DNA from: Akanthomyces muscarius
Taxonomy: Eukaryota; Ascomycota; Sordariomycetes; Hypocreales; Cordycipitaceae
Length of the DNA: 64,000 bases
Reading direction: 5' to 3'
NCBI RefSeq assembly: GCF_028009165.1
Contig: NC_079243.1
Coordinates: 3,472,001 to 3,536,000 of the forward strand
The notes under the pieces are model-generated. The model searched no databases. It worked only from the letters and a program-made list of their open reading frames with translations, and was not told the DNA's origin. Both the position numbers and the translations under genes were made by a program. Below, piece by piece: positions 21,535-32,905 of the stretch. Position 1 is the stretch's first letter; each line of letters begins with the position of its first letter.

Positions 21535-21585
21535 AAGAAGAAGAAGAAGAAGAAGAAGAAGAGGAGGAGGAGGAGGAGGAGGAGG
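21535..21585 (+). repeat. (AAG)n-(AGG)n purine tract
   Basis: Nine AAG triplets run directly into eight AGG triplets, giving a 51-bp all-purine strand within a wider purine-rich region (about 21500-21740). Polypurine mirror-type DNA can form triplexes (established). No coding use was found. Confidence 0.9.
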
Positions 21586-22215
21586 CGAGAAGCAAGCGGA
21601 GATGAAAACCGAGCCACGGAACCAAGAAAAGAAAACAAGAGAAAACGGAAACGAAGAGGGCAAGAAAAAGAGAGACACAAGGCGGGGATGGGTTGGCAGA
21701 GGAAGGGACAAAAAAAAAGACAGACTGGCCAAGCCACAACCGAAAAATTAAGGACAGACTATCAGCATCCAGAATACGAGGCTCGCTACCGCACACGTCA
21801 GGCTGCTAGGCGCGGGCCCGAAAGAGCCTAAGAATGGCAAAGTCGGGATAATTTATTTTGAATTAGACTACCCAATACGCAGTGTGGCTCGGCACCCTGC
21901 CAATTCTCGGTATCAATTGCACCCACTAAAGCTGGGGGGAAAAGGCAAAAGGCTATCACTAGCATGCGAAGCCGAGTCCGGAGCACGTGCAAGCACAGTT
22001 TGCGTTGTGCCTCTCATACCCTCTTTCTACTAAGGAACAGCCTTGCAGCGTACAAATAGTGCGACCTGCATTCAATACTTGCTTGCATGCTTCGCTGCGC
22101 AGGCATTTATATTGCTCGAATTCTCCTGTTGTTGACGGAGGCTTGCTAAATCAGGGTCCACGTACGACTTGGGTCGGGCCCTCCCGAGTGTCTGCCCTTT
22201 GTGCCTAGCTCCGCT

Positions 22216-22232
22216 CCCCCCCCCCCCCCCCC
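22216..22232 (+). repeat. Poly(C) run, 17 C
   Basis: Uninterrupted run of 17 cytosines in noncoding DNA. Length may be unreliable because homopolymers of this size are error-prone in sequencing. Confidence 0.85.
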
Positions 22233-25200
22233 AACGTATCGGAACATGGCAAAAAGTCAGACTTTTTCTGTTTGCTGGTTCACGGCCTTTGCGCGGATGT
22301 GAAATGCGCTGACAGGATTGAGGGGAAACAAAGTGCAGCTAACAAGCTTAGTTCAAGAGCTCGCGTGAGCGCACGTGCTTTTCCACTGACAGCTCGCGAC
22401 TGCTCCCCGGAGAAGATGATGGGCTTTTTTTTATTTTAAATTATAAGCTAGATCCTGTTGAACCAATAGAAATGGAGCGAAGATAAACGTCACTGGTGGT
22501 TACGGCCAGTCTGTAAGTAGGTAGGCACTGGTAGGCCAGTATACACAGATTTTCATCCATCCACACACCGGCCGTAGCCTTTGATTGCTGCAGTAGAGCA
22601 ATCGACCGCCGTCGGCGTGACTGTCCCGATGTTGCGGGAGTGGCATGCCGGGGGACGCTGCTTTTCTAGCCGACGAAACATGGCGAAGAGTCAATAGACT
22701 AGGCACGTATGTAGCAATATCTGGGTAGCCCTTGACCTCTGCCAGCTCTCTTCGTACCAGTGAAGCCCAGCCTCTTTTGTGCCAAGCAAGCATGGTCTTT
22801 TTCTTCGTCCTCCTACTTGTTCCACTACATGCCACGCCTCGTCAATATTTGGTGCAAATACCAGCGCCTTGTTATCTACCCTCGTGCCCTCTTTTCGTTC
22901 CCAGCAAAAGCGCGTCGTCATCTGCCTCGGATTGAGACCGGGGCTGGCGCCAGGGAGTATCATCGGCATAGCCGGTCGAGGCCTGCTTGCTTGCCTCGCG
23001 GTCCAGCTAGCAACAACCCAGCTAAAAGCTTGCTGATGATGGTATCTCATGGGGCTGTGCGTGATTACCCACTCAACACCACGGCATGCCAGAATGCATC
23101 TTCCACTGCGGCCTGGCTTTGAATATTGAGTCTTTGCTCGGTATTGATTGCCTACTGCGCTTCCATGCCCGACCCAACTACCGGCGTCGACTTTTTTTTT
23201 TTGTCGCATCTATAATATCTGCCAAGTGACCTCCGAGATTGGCTGGCGGAATCCTGGTACCAAATTTATATGGCAGACGTTATTTCATGTGGTACTTGGA
23301 GGAGCACACAAGGCCCCGTCCACTACACGGTCACGAAGAGGGGTTTATTCTGCATCCTTGCCCACGAATGGCCCGTAAACACCGCGCACGCAGGCCACTG
23401 ACGCTCCAGAACTGTCAGAGACATACATACTCACCATTTATTACTAGTGAAAACAGCAGTGTCGGTAGGTCTCACCATCAGAAACAAGGCTGGGAGTTGC
23501 GGACCTTTTCCAAATGCCGCCACCCGTGGACGTTCCCTTGTGGGTACTTACGGAGTTGGGAGTTCAGGATCGAAGGATGTATGTACAGCCTCACGCCTGT
23601 CGCAGAGCCGTGAGAGGGAGGCAGTGCTACGATTATACGATACGAGAGCATGCAGCCCAGAAACTAGATGCACCTGCATCGCACCGATGCCAGAAGCTTT
23701 TCACTGCGGAGCGACTGGGTCTGCGAAATATAGATGGAATGGTGAGCGTGGGAAAAATTGCTCTCTCTGGCCTCCGCCGCCTCCGCCGCCGTCTCCGCCC
23801 TTGTGCGGGTATATTGCAGGCTTCGACTTGAGTGTGACTGCCTGGCACGCCTGGTTGGTTGGCACGGCCTTGGTCTGGCCAAGAAGTTCGCGGCGGCCTG
23901 GTCCGAAGTCTAGTTTGCTAGTCTGGTGGAGTCCACTGGCAGGGCTTGCAAGGGGGCAGCGAGAAACAGGGAAGCCCGAGGGCTTGCAAGTCTGGTAGCT
24001 TTGACGCTCTGGTTCGAAGATGCGCCACGCTTGAAAGTACCGTCCTCTTCTTACCAACCATTTGCTTGCCCGAAGTGTCGAGTGAGCAGAAGCAATGCTT
24101 GGCTCTCGAATCTTGAGATCCAATCTGAGACTTGCACGACATTGTCCACTCCCTGGTGGCCGTATACCCTGCCCTATATATTGGACACAGGAGGGCGGAG
24201 GCTGGATACGATGGGGCGGCTGAGTACTGATAGGGCTAGGTGGCCAAGTTCCCCTGGATGCAATGCTATTTCCGGCCAGCGTTATGCGAGACCTGTAATA
24301 GCCTCCATAATAAGTCGACGCATCTATTACTGCGAATGCCGCTTCTGCCAATGACGGCAACATTTCGCCATGTGAAGTTACCGGCAGTACCGAGGTCCAA
24401 ACTTCATGTCAAGTAGCAATGCGACACTGCTTGCTCCAGCGATTGATTAATGCACAAGCAGTAATAACAGTGCCCGCTGTGGCTTGTGGAACTGGGGGCG
24501 CTTCATCAGGCAAAAACACTCACGATTTTGTGTCCTAATTTTCCACTGTACTCTGCAGAAACTCACTCTTGTCTCCACGGCCTTTTGTTCTATCATTTCA
24601 GTTGTTCTCTTTGTTTCGTTTGTTGGGCAAGTAGATGGAAAGAGGGCGAGATCTCGTACGCAGATTCCCATGGAGCTAATATATTGCTTGTTCTCAATCA
24701 GCTCTCATTAACGCAAAAGCGCTCTAGCACTGCCGCTAGGTGACACAGCAGAGTATGGATGGTTATGATGTGCAGTGTAGTTTATTAGAGCAGAATACTG
24801 GTGTATTTACCAGGCACGGCAAGATGAGGCATTCAAATCAACACAGGTCTCAGCCACAAATGGATCTTTGCCGGTATTCCAGGAGCTGCTGGGATTTTCT
24901 CTCCGTGCTAGCCGCTGTTGAAACTCAGATGGACGTACGCCGCCCGCGAGTCACAATAGAGATGGATTGTCAGAGGGTAATTATCAGCAGTACAATCAAG
25001 CTGCTGCCACGTTGCCGGCCAGCGTGGCCTATTCAGCTAAATGCGAGCCATTCAAATACAGTATCCGATACGTACCTTCGGCGCTGGTAAATGCTCTTGC
25101 GTTGGCAAAGTCTTCTTATAGTATTAACGAGCTCTGGTCTGACGTCCAGAAAAATCTCAGCATGTCACAGGCTATCATCAGGCTACAATGCTTGCGGTTA

Positions 25201-27834
25201 GTAACTTAGCGCACTGTTCCTCCATCTTGGAAAATGTCACGCACGCATGAATGCAGGCGCTTAAATTTAGCCTCTGGGCCCCCCCAATTCTCGCATTGAT
25301 ATGGGTACTGAGCAATGAGCGAGTGGCCCAGTCGGGCTTTCATCTAAGTCCCCTCGACAAACTTCAAGCCAACCGGACAGCAAGTCAAGCACGCCATAAA
25401 GTTTGTGTGTCTTGCACACAAGCACATGTCAAGTTGTGGACGACAAGCCCACTCAAGCCCCAGAGTACACACACAATCCTGCAACCAACGAACTCGGCTT
25501 CATTTCACCACGCTGCCAGCAAAAACCATTCGAGCCTCTCGTCAATTAAGTGCAGCGATCAAAGGCCTTGGCACTGCTACCATGAAGCTGTGGTGCAGAG
25601 GCCGAATGGCAAAGACGCGGTAAAAACCGCAACTCAAGCTGCCGAGCTCCAATTCCGCAGAGGTGCTCTGTCCTAAACACATTCATTCGTCTCCGAGTTG
25701 GGACCCATGGTACCGCCCATCACGTACTCCAGAGTCTTCCCAGCAGAGCAGACGATGGCAAATGGGTACGTATATGTTCCCTTGCGGCGGATAGCGCGGC
25801 GGAGAGTAGCAAAACAAGAAGAAAATTAGCACCACTGCTATCCGTGCAGAGTAGTGGATTGACAGCCGGCTCCAACACAAAGCCATTACTGAGTAATGAC
25901 AGACCCCGTACGGCGAAACTCAATTTATGGCGCGCTTTCCCTTCATTTTGTGCGCCATCTTTGCAAGCGACCAAATGGCAGCACGCTGGCTTGCCAAACA
26001 CTGTCTGCGTAGTTTGGATTGTTGCGGACCCATGAAGTAAGTATTGTAGGTAGCCGAAGTTGGGCTTTTTTCCGGGCTTGCTGCACCACCTTTAGAATAT
26101 TGCCGCTGCCGGCTGGTGTTTTTATAGTGCTCACGTTAGGGCAAGACGGTGGTGAAAACGAACGGCGAAGGACGGAGAACAGCAGGGCGCTACATCATTC
26201 GATATACTGGTGATGCTTCGTCCGTCCCTCATTACAGGCATGCTGAGTGATGGTGCGCGATAGATATCTGGTCACATTGGAGCCCTCCTTGGAAGCACGG
26301 ACGCTTGGCAGCTACAGCGCTTCGAACCAGCAGGGAGAAGGGCTGACGAGCAAGAAAGCCACCGGGGTGACCAGCCTGAAAACAATGGATATTCATGAAA
26401 CAGAACGAGCTAAAAGGAATGAGGTCGAACATGAATTCGATGCTGCGAAATTAACGCAGGTGGGCAGGAGAAGAGACAACAGGGCAAGTGGCGCCAAGGA
26501 TTCTGCATCTCCCCGACAAGGCTTCTGCAACCTCTGAGGCTCCTCTGCCACTGCCTCTACCGGTACTTAGATAGTTACGCCGCAATGGATGATCGGTTGC
26601 CTGTTCTCTGCGGAGACACTGTCCTCTTGTTCCTGCTTCTGCCGTATCCTCCCCTGTGTGCTGACGACGAGCTAGCTGAGGTAATACGCGGATACTGGCT
26701 CCCACAGCCCAAACACGTACACGACACCCATTGCTATACCTTTTCTTGATAGGCTGAACTTGGTCACGGTGACATGACATCACCTTTTTGGCCAGCTCGA
26801 TCCACAGCGCGAGAAAATCCCCGTCTCCGGCTACTCGAATTTTGCGCGTCTTTCCCATGGTTATGTAGTGGATAAGCTATGGCCACTAGGTCTAGGAAGA
26901 AAGAGGCGTTTTTTCTACCAAGTTACCAGGCTCCTCTTTAATTAGTGCGCACACCCCCTTCACTGCCACTGCGTACCTGGCTTTGCCATCTCGATGCATT
27001 GCCGGAGGCAGCCAAGGTCCTGGCTCGGGTAGCCCCTAGTTTATGCGGCCTGGATGGCATTGTGCTGGATTGACTTTCGCATCTTCCTTCTTTTCTTTTT
27101 CTCGTCTCACCTTTGCACGCCTCGCTGCTACCTGTAGGAACACGTAGCACGAACTCAAATGGTCTAACCCCCACCTCATTGTCGCACGCGTTAGACAGGC
27201 AATGGTTTTCGCTCTCTGTTATCGTAGTTGGGCCGCAATTGGCGGGTACGGCGGCGGGCGGGTTCGAATCTGCGCAGTGCGCTAAGCCCCTACCCTGCAT
27301 TGCACATAAGACAAGCAGAAGCCATACCAGTGTCTTTCGGTGTGCCTTCACGCCGATCCAAACTGACGCAAATCCTTTCCGGGTTCTACTCAATCTGAAA
27401 TATAACTTTGACCATTGACTTAATTTGGCCGGAGATTTATCGCCGGCGCACCTTCACCCAGTGTTGAGGGATTGCCATCCGGCTCTGCCCCCCGACATGA
27501 GGATCTACTTGTCTGCCACGTCAATCTAGTCCATCTGGATTATCAGTAGAACAGCTCTGCCTATAGCATGGCTAGTTACTTATCAACGCCTGCGGAAAGC
27601 AGACGCATTGTCGATAGTGTTATAGCATTGACAGCTTTCTCCTCCGGCGGAGGCAAACTTAGATACGAAAATGCCTAATGAAATAGCGACGATCAAGGTA
27701 GACGCAAATCAATGAATCATCTTATATATCGAGTAGAAAGAGAAGATCTACCCAGGAAAGCTCGAAGGACCAGCACAAGGCCGTCTAAGTCTAGCAAACC
27801 CTCCGCCGAAACAAACACGGAGGAACCGTGCTAG

Positions 27835-27910
27835 GGATATACAAAATGAGAATTCCTGTGATCTGAATCGAGCGCTACCCGTTAGCCGACTGCGCCACCG
27901 TTTGACTACA
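27835..27910 (-). pseudogene. tRNA-like fragment (possible tRNA pseudogene or SINE head)
   Basis: On the minus strand, TGGCGCAGTCGG (27897-27886) fits the Pol III A-box consensus TRGCNNARYNGG. It lies in a D-arm-like context where GCGC pairs with GCGC about 15 bases later. It is followed by CTCGATTCAG, which resembles the anticodon arm of a fungal tRNA-Leu(CAG), but the 3' side of that stem does not pair. Further on, GCACGGTTCCTCCGTGT could be a degenerate T-arm. No full cloverleaf can be drawn, so it is not a functional tRNA gene. Confidence 0.3.
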
Positions 27911-28389
27911 TCTCTGAGTCAAGCGTTATGTCTTCGCAGCTGCACAATCCGCTGTGATTAGTTTGGCTTCCTCACGGGACTCCACTCATTCCAGATAGAC
28001 AATGATGAGTGGTGTTATATAGAGCTGTTACGAACAATGCAGTGGACTCACTAGATACCTATACTAGACTGTATCCAATGTCACACCCCTATTTCACGAA
28101 GAGCCTTGCGCCAATGGAATACATCTATCGAGTAAAGCAGATATTGAACACCTCAATAGACGGAATCATCACCGAATATCATTTCAACCAAATTGTAACT
28201 CATCTTGCTGCAATTGACCAAAACTCTTCCAGACGGGTGTCTGCCCCCGTGTGCCCGAGAGGGAGCTTTCTTGAGATCTGTCGCCAAATAATCCCACTCC
28301 AGGACAATGCTGTCCTCAGATTTCTTGCGAGTTTTGAAGATTCAAGCCCAGAAGCTGACGCGCTCGCTGTACATACACGCGTGAAAGTC

Positions 28390-29400
28390 TCCGTCTTCAC
28401 CATTACCCAGTTTTGGTCATGCAACCTCGAGCGTCTCCTTCGGAACCTCATCTGCCGCCAGTTGGCCAAGCACCTCGCCAGCGGCGGAGATCCGCCCAAA
28501 GACTCGGCGCCACGAGTGATGAGCCGTTTCATCAAAGTAGACGCCATGCTTGTTGGACGGCAGGTTGTCGGCGGTGCCGGCGAGACACGTGTCCCAGGAG
28601 CAGCTCATGCATGTACGGCACGGCGAGGACGTGGTGTGCAAATGGTCCCACTACACTTGCCTGCACTGATCACGGTGTTTATGCCATCCAGCTGCGCTGT
28701 GTGGATGATGGCATCCATTTGAAGAGACATGCGGTTGAATAAACCACTACCAGTTCCACGAACAGTGGCTGACCTAGGAAGTTCGTGGTGAATCTGCAGC
28801 TTCGCTCTGCACAAGAGCAGCGAAAACCGTCGTACGCCGCTGGCAAGGCTCAATATCCTCGCTTATGCAGCTAGGTATAGAATTCGTCCGAAATCGCCAA
28901 ACGCGTGCGTCGTGGAGTATCGTCTAGTAATGGGACAGTCTCCAATTGACGGAGTACTAGATGTCTAGAGAGGCGTTAAATGTCTGGTGCATTGTGGCGA
29001 GAATTTTCCTGGCCGAATCGATCGTGGGCGAATTGTCATGAATTAGGGCCGATTTCTTGCCAGTGTCTTATTGAAGGTCTGCGAGACCATGAATGATGGC
29101 CTCCGTGGCAACGGCGTGGAAGGCAAAGGTAGTGTTGATGACAATGTTATTTCCATGAGCAAAACTTGTCACAACATCCCGGCCGTCCATAGCAGGGAAT
29201 GCGATACCGTGGATGCCCTTGATCTTGAGAAGTTTGGCCTACTCTTGCTACGGACCAGTGCCGAGACGGACATTGCCTTGACATGAAATTTGACGAACCG
29301 AGGAGATTTGACAATACAGAGCCACGGCTTTCAACACATCACTAGACAGCTTACCGTAAGGTGTGTTTGGTAACCCAAGCATGTCTAGTTGCCCCGCTTA
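28390..29400 (-). pseudogene. Decayed NAD(P)-binding Rossmann (epimerase/NmrA-like) gene
   Basis: Minus-strand reading shows several parts of one protein in order but in different frames and interrupted by stops. First, MSVSALVRSKSR and then, after a frameshift, AKLLKIKGIHGIAF (about 29239). Then NNIVINTTFAFHAVATEAII, then SALIH (about 29060). Then NRMSLQMDAIIHTAQLDG with a GKCSGTI segment (about 28720). Last, NKHGVYFDETAHHSWRRVFG and a downstream helix ending at a stop at 28417. This order matches fungal NAD-dependent epimerase/NmrA-like proteins: nucleotide-fold strand, 'VIN' strand, 'IHTSGTG' loop, 'GKGKNIW' loop, 'GYYF..GEHSW' block. At least one frameshift and several stops make it non-functional. 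Confidence 0.7.
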
Positions 29401-29773
29401 GAAGGAGACTTGTAGTCGACTGTTTGTATATATGAGGCAGATTAGTCTGGGACCGAAGGTGTTCAGATGATCACAGCTTTACTGGCACCAGCCAAACTGC
29501 AGATGATTAGAGCCTGGAAGAGTACAGTGACCGAAGGAATGAAAGGAAGACAACCAACTGGTGCCGGATAGGGTGGAAAAACTATGTCAACTCCATAGAC
29601 GTTTATGGCGGTTTATCTCCGGGCTACCTGCGTCATACAAATATAGTCCGAGACCACACTGTGCACAGAAGAGAAGGACGGGCAAGTTGCAAACACAGCA
29701 CTCAGGTTTTGTGAGATGAGGAGAGGATGGTTTGGAAGACGAGGCTGATGTATATGCAGACAATAGTTAATTC

Positions 29774-30116
29774 TCAAACCAACTTGGTATTTCGCTCGAC
29801 ACCAAGTTCTATTGTCTTCAACAATTCCATGTGAATTGACTCGACTTTTAGCCAACATGGATGAACCGACAGGCGTGTCTTGGCCAATTCGGCAAGCGCC
29901 TGAAGCAAGTTCTCATTACGCTGCAACTGACTCATGCAAAGGCCACTGAAGCTGTAAAATGATATCAATCATCGAGTATATATAGTGATGGTCCCGGGTG
30001 TCACTCCTTGAGTAATTGTGGAAGAAAGGTACGTTGCCACTCACCACACACCCCAACGCTGGACTTGTTTGCACCAAGGTACAAGTGACTTGCAAAATTT
30101 CACGGCCAGATCTCAT
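29774..30116 (-). pseudogene. Unidentified coding-like pair of exons
   Basis: An ATG at 30116 starts MRSGREILQVTCTLVQTSPA. A plausible donor GTGAGT and acceptor TTACAG would join it to a second frame, FSGLCMSQLQRNENLLQALA, continuing through helix-like sequence to a TGA at 29774. The second part has amphipathic spacing typical of real protein. No family was recognised; the predicted product is under 90 residues. Could be a small gene or another relic in this decaying block. Confidence 0.25.
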
Positions 30117-30311
30117 AGAATAATATAGTTCCCGGTGAACGGCTTCTTGCTATAGTGCAAATCATCTGCATCAACAGAACTGAACACATTGCAGGCCACC
30201 AGCGTGACCTTTACGACAAGCAAACTAATTGTACCACGTATGAGGAATTTTAAATAAAAAAAACCTTACTGTGTCTAATTAGGCTTACGCTTACAGTGAT
30301 TTGATCGTTCT

Positions 30312-30895
30312 TCAATGCATCCTGGCAACGAACGCCGCCGCAGCTGGCGCCATCGCGCCGCCATAGAATATCACCCGCCGCCAGGCGCCAAGTCCATTAT
30401 ATGCTTCCCAAGTATGCCCAGCAATTGGGGCACCCTGAGGGAGTGGCCAATATTTGATCAAAGGCAGTAAGCGAAACCAACTTTCCGCAAGGTCGCAATC
30501 TACCATAAGATAGCCACCGCCCCAACCAGTCAACCAAGCCGCCATGTCTATAGACGCGCGGCTGAGAACCACTTGCATTGCCCACGACAGTAGGCACCGT
30601 GGTGAATTGACCGCCGCAAACTACGAAAAACAGGGCCTGCGGTGCCAATCCGAGCGACACCGGCCATCAAGAGGGTTGTTGCAGCAAGAAGGACGCGATA
30701 CCTCCACGAGGCACCAACCTTACCCATCAGAGCCTGAGGAGCCTGACTAGTATAGTTCACAGCGGGACCGTTAAGACCGCCTCTTGCTTCGAAGCCGCTG
30801 GCGAGTCGACACTTTTGGACAACGTACTGCGCAGGTGTCGCCAAGACGGCCATGAAGGAGATGTCAACGTCGACACTACGAACGATACTGGACAT
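30312..30895 (-). pseudogene. Unidentified coding-like segment, frame-broken
   Basis: ATG at 30895 opens MSSIVRSVDVDISFMAVLAT and runs to a stop at 30548. A different frame then remains open to 30312 (YLMVDCDLAESWFRLLP and a Gly/Ala-rich end). The two overlapping frames suggest one gene with a frameshift, or two exons whose junction I could not place. YRVLLAATTLLMAGVARIG could be a membrane segment. No family recognised. Confidence 0.25.
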
Positions 30896-31910
30896 GAGAA
30901 AGAGAGCCGTCTTTACTAGAGCCCGTCGCTCAATATGGCGCTTGGGAGTAACTGCTAGGGCACAGTAGAGACGTATTTCTCAGAGGAAAGCAGAAACCCC
31001 CGCCCGGTCGGCGGAAACTGCGACGAGAACCAACAAGCTGGGCGACTCAAAGTCGGCTCGCTCGGCCCGCAGTTGACATGATGGAACGCGTCGCTATTCG
31101 GCTGGCTTCGTTTGGCGAATCTAGCTACTTTACTTTTTATAGATGAAGTAAGTTCGTCTCGATCTTCTACTATAATCCTCCATCTGCCACACCCATCGCG
31201 AGAAATTAATCCGGGGTAGCCGCAAGAAAATGTGGCGCAGATGACGGACCCTGGACCTGTCAGTCTCGAACCGGGCACGGCTGGGGAAATCTGGGTTAGC
31301 CTGGGACCAGATTCTTACGATTGACTGCTTGAGAGTATCGCATGCCTCGGAGACGGCTGCCATGCCCAACTATCAATTGCCAGGGTGGGTGACACCTGCA
31401 TCGGGCATTCCGTCCCGGAAGCCTAAATTTTGCTGCGCCCTTGTCTCGCTGAGCCTCTTTTTACCGAATACTGGGGGGCGCCTGAAAATAGAAATGGGAA
31501 GAAAAAGGGTCGCCATGCCAGAAAATCAAGGAAACTCGATCAGCTAGCGTCGCCACACCTCAATCCTCCACCCTTTCTCCCCCAAGTTTGGGCTAGTTCC
31601 TGCGGCGAGCGTGCGCCGTCGGCTACGAAAAAGGCGCAGGGCCACGCTATCGGACAACGCCCACAGTAGAGTTTTGTTTTCGTGTCTTCTTACCTTTTGC
31701 ATATCTTCAAAAGCGGCTTCAGAGTCAGGCGAACGCAGTGGACTCAAAAGCAAAGGATACCAACATTCAGCAGACGCGCCTACTACATCCCGGGGGACTG
31801 TTGCGGCGAATCCTCGCAGCCCGGTCGCAAAGAACAGACCAAGCTGATGGTTGGTTACGGCGACCCATGAACATTCATTTTGGCTCCAATTCGATAAACT
31901 TCCTGATACA

Positions 31911-32905
31911 ATGGCCGACGAAAACAAGTCATCGGACAATTGCGCCGACTACACGCTTCACTACTTTACCTTCTCACTGTACTCACTCATGGTGCGGTTC
32001 GCACTTGGATTGGGGAGACAGCTAAACAGCGATAATGCGCCACAGGTGCAATTGAAGTTCGTCAATCTTCAGGCGCAGGAGAACCTTGGCGAGAAGTATC
32101 TCACTACGGTCAACTCGAGAGGACAGGTACGTCGCTGTTATGGCAGGGACATGCTTCGTGAGGATGCATGTGAGACGGAGACATGATGTAGTGTAGCATT
32201 TGCTCACAGTTGCCAAACCCAGGTGCCTTCTCTGACCTCACCGTTGCTTCCCTCAGGATTGAGTGACAGCCAACAAATCGCAAAGTGGCTATGCGACAAG
32301 CAACCCGAGCTAGTTCCCGCCGCTCACAAGGAAACCATTGACAGTTTGATGGAGAAGCTGTATCGCTTTCATTTCAAGGCGCTGAACATACCGCCAGAAG
32401 CAGCGGCCAATGGCTTTCCAAACGTTGCAGCTGCCATGCTTGAAGACTCTAGCATTTCAGAGAAGCACCGCAGGGCTCTAGAGATCAAATCCATCTTGTA
32501 GGTACCTGGGCAACTTAAACTCGGCACGGGAAGTCATGTAGCGAGCAAAGCTGATACTGCGCCAGTCACGACACTCTTCACAGCAGGACGATAGAGCTTG
32601 AGCACATTGAGCAGGTAGAGACTCACGTCTCTGAGCTCATGGCGGAGCTGGCGGTTGTCATCGAGGAGCACAGAACAGAAGGGTCGCGGTGGATATTCGG
32701 ACAGCAGCCGACAATTCTCGATGCATATGCGTCGGCGCTGATCATCCGGCTGCTGGACAACAAGCGACTGGAACTTCTCCCCCTTGCTGTTCAGGCGTAT
32801 GGCAAGGCCGTTCAGCAATCAGACGAGTGGAATCAAGTGACTCACGGCCGCCCTACAGTGTACGAGGCATCGATGGGCCCTGCGGCCGAACTGGATCCCA
32901 AGTAG
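31911..32905 (+). CDS. Glutathione S-transferase-like protein
   Basis: Three exons: 31911-32126, 32223-32497, 32584-32905; introns 96 and 86 nt; 270 aa. The N-terminal third is thioredoxin-like in the GST manner: YTLHYFTFSLYSLMVRFAL, then LKFVNL, then the cis-Pro loop NSRGQVPSL (Gln72-Val73 spans intron 1). The C-terminal part is helical with WIFGQQPTILDAYASAL, the GST 'S/G-x-P-T-x-A-D'-type N-capping block in variant form. GSTs conjugate glutathione to electrophiles; fungal members with this divergent shape are mostly uncharacterised. The second intron (donor GTAGGT) ends at CAGCAG, so either AG can be used and the product differs by one residue. I list the upstream AG (exon from 32584); the downstream one starts at 32587. 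Cytosolic, no signal peptide seen. Confidence 0.8.

Larger units (their letters stand above)
18208..28389. other. Gene-poor block, 10.2 kb
   Basis: No intact gene found on either strand. The stretch from 18.2 to about 21.8 kb is CT-rich on the minus strand and may contain leader or promoter DNA of the gene starting at 18207. It also holds a duplicated 30-bp GCAG unit, an (AAG)n/(AGG)n tract and a 17-C run (listed separately). Between 22.3 and 28.4 kb the frames are short with unbiased composition, apart from a tRNA-like fragment at about 27.84-27.91 kb. GTACC-type palindromes recur (19199, 19531, 19786, 23260, 23546, 26562). Confidence 0.5.
29401..31910. other. Gene-poor interval with coding-like scraps
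   Basis: Upstream of the decayed Rossmann gene and ahead of the GST-like gene. It contains two minus-strand coding-like segments (listed separately) and short frames near 30.95-31.37 kb without a family signature. The last few hundred bases should contain the GST-like gene promoter; no TATA box was recognised. Confidence 0.5.

Noticed and set aside
23447..24363. Frames of 183 (+) and 220 (-) codons
   Set aside because: They overlap on opposite strands, have no protein-like composition, and match no family; treated as chance frames.
27240..27275. GGGTTCGAATC, a B-box-like word
   Set aside because: The flanks do not form a T-arm and no A-box lies at tRNA distance upstream.
18208..28389. RIP-type mutation of a transposon as the cause of the gene-poor block
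   Set aside because: By eye the block is not AT-rich and lacks the strong TpA excess expected; a computed RIP index would be needed to exclude it fully.
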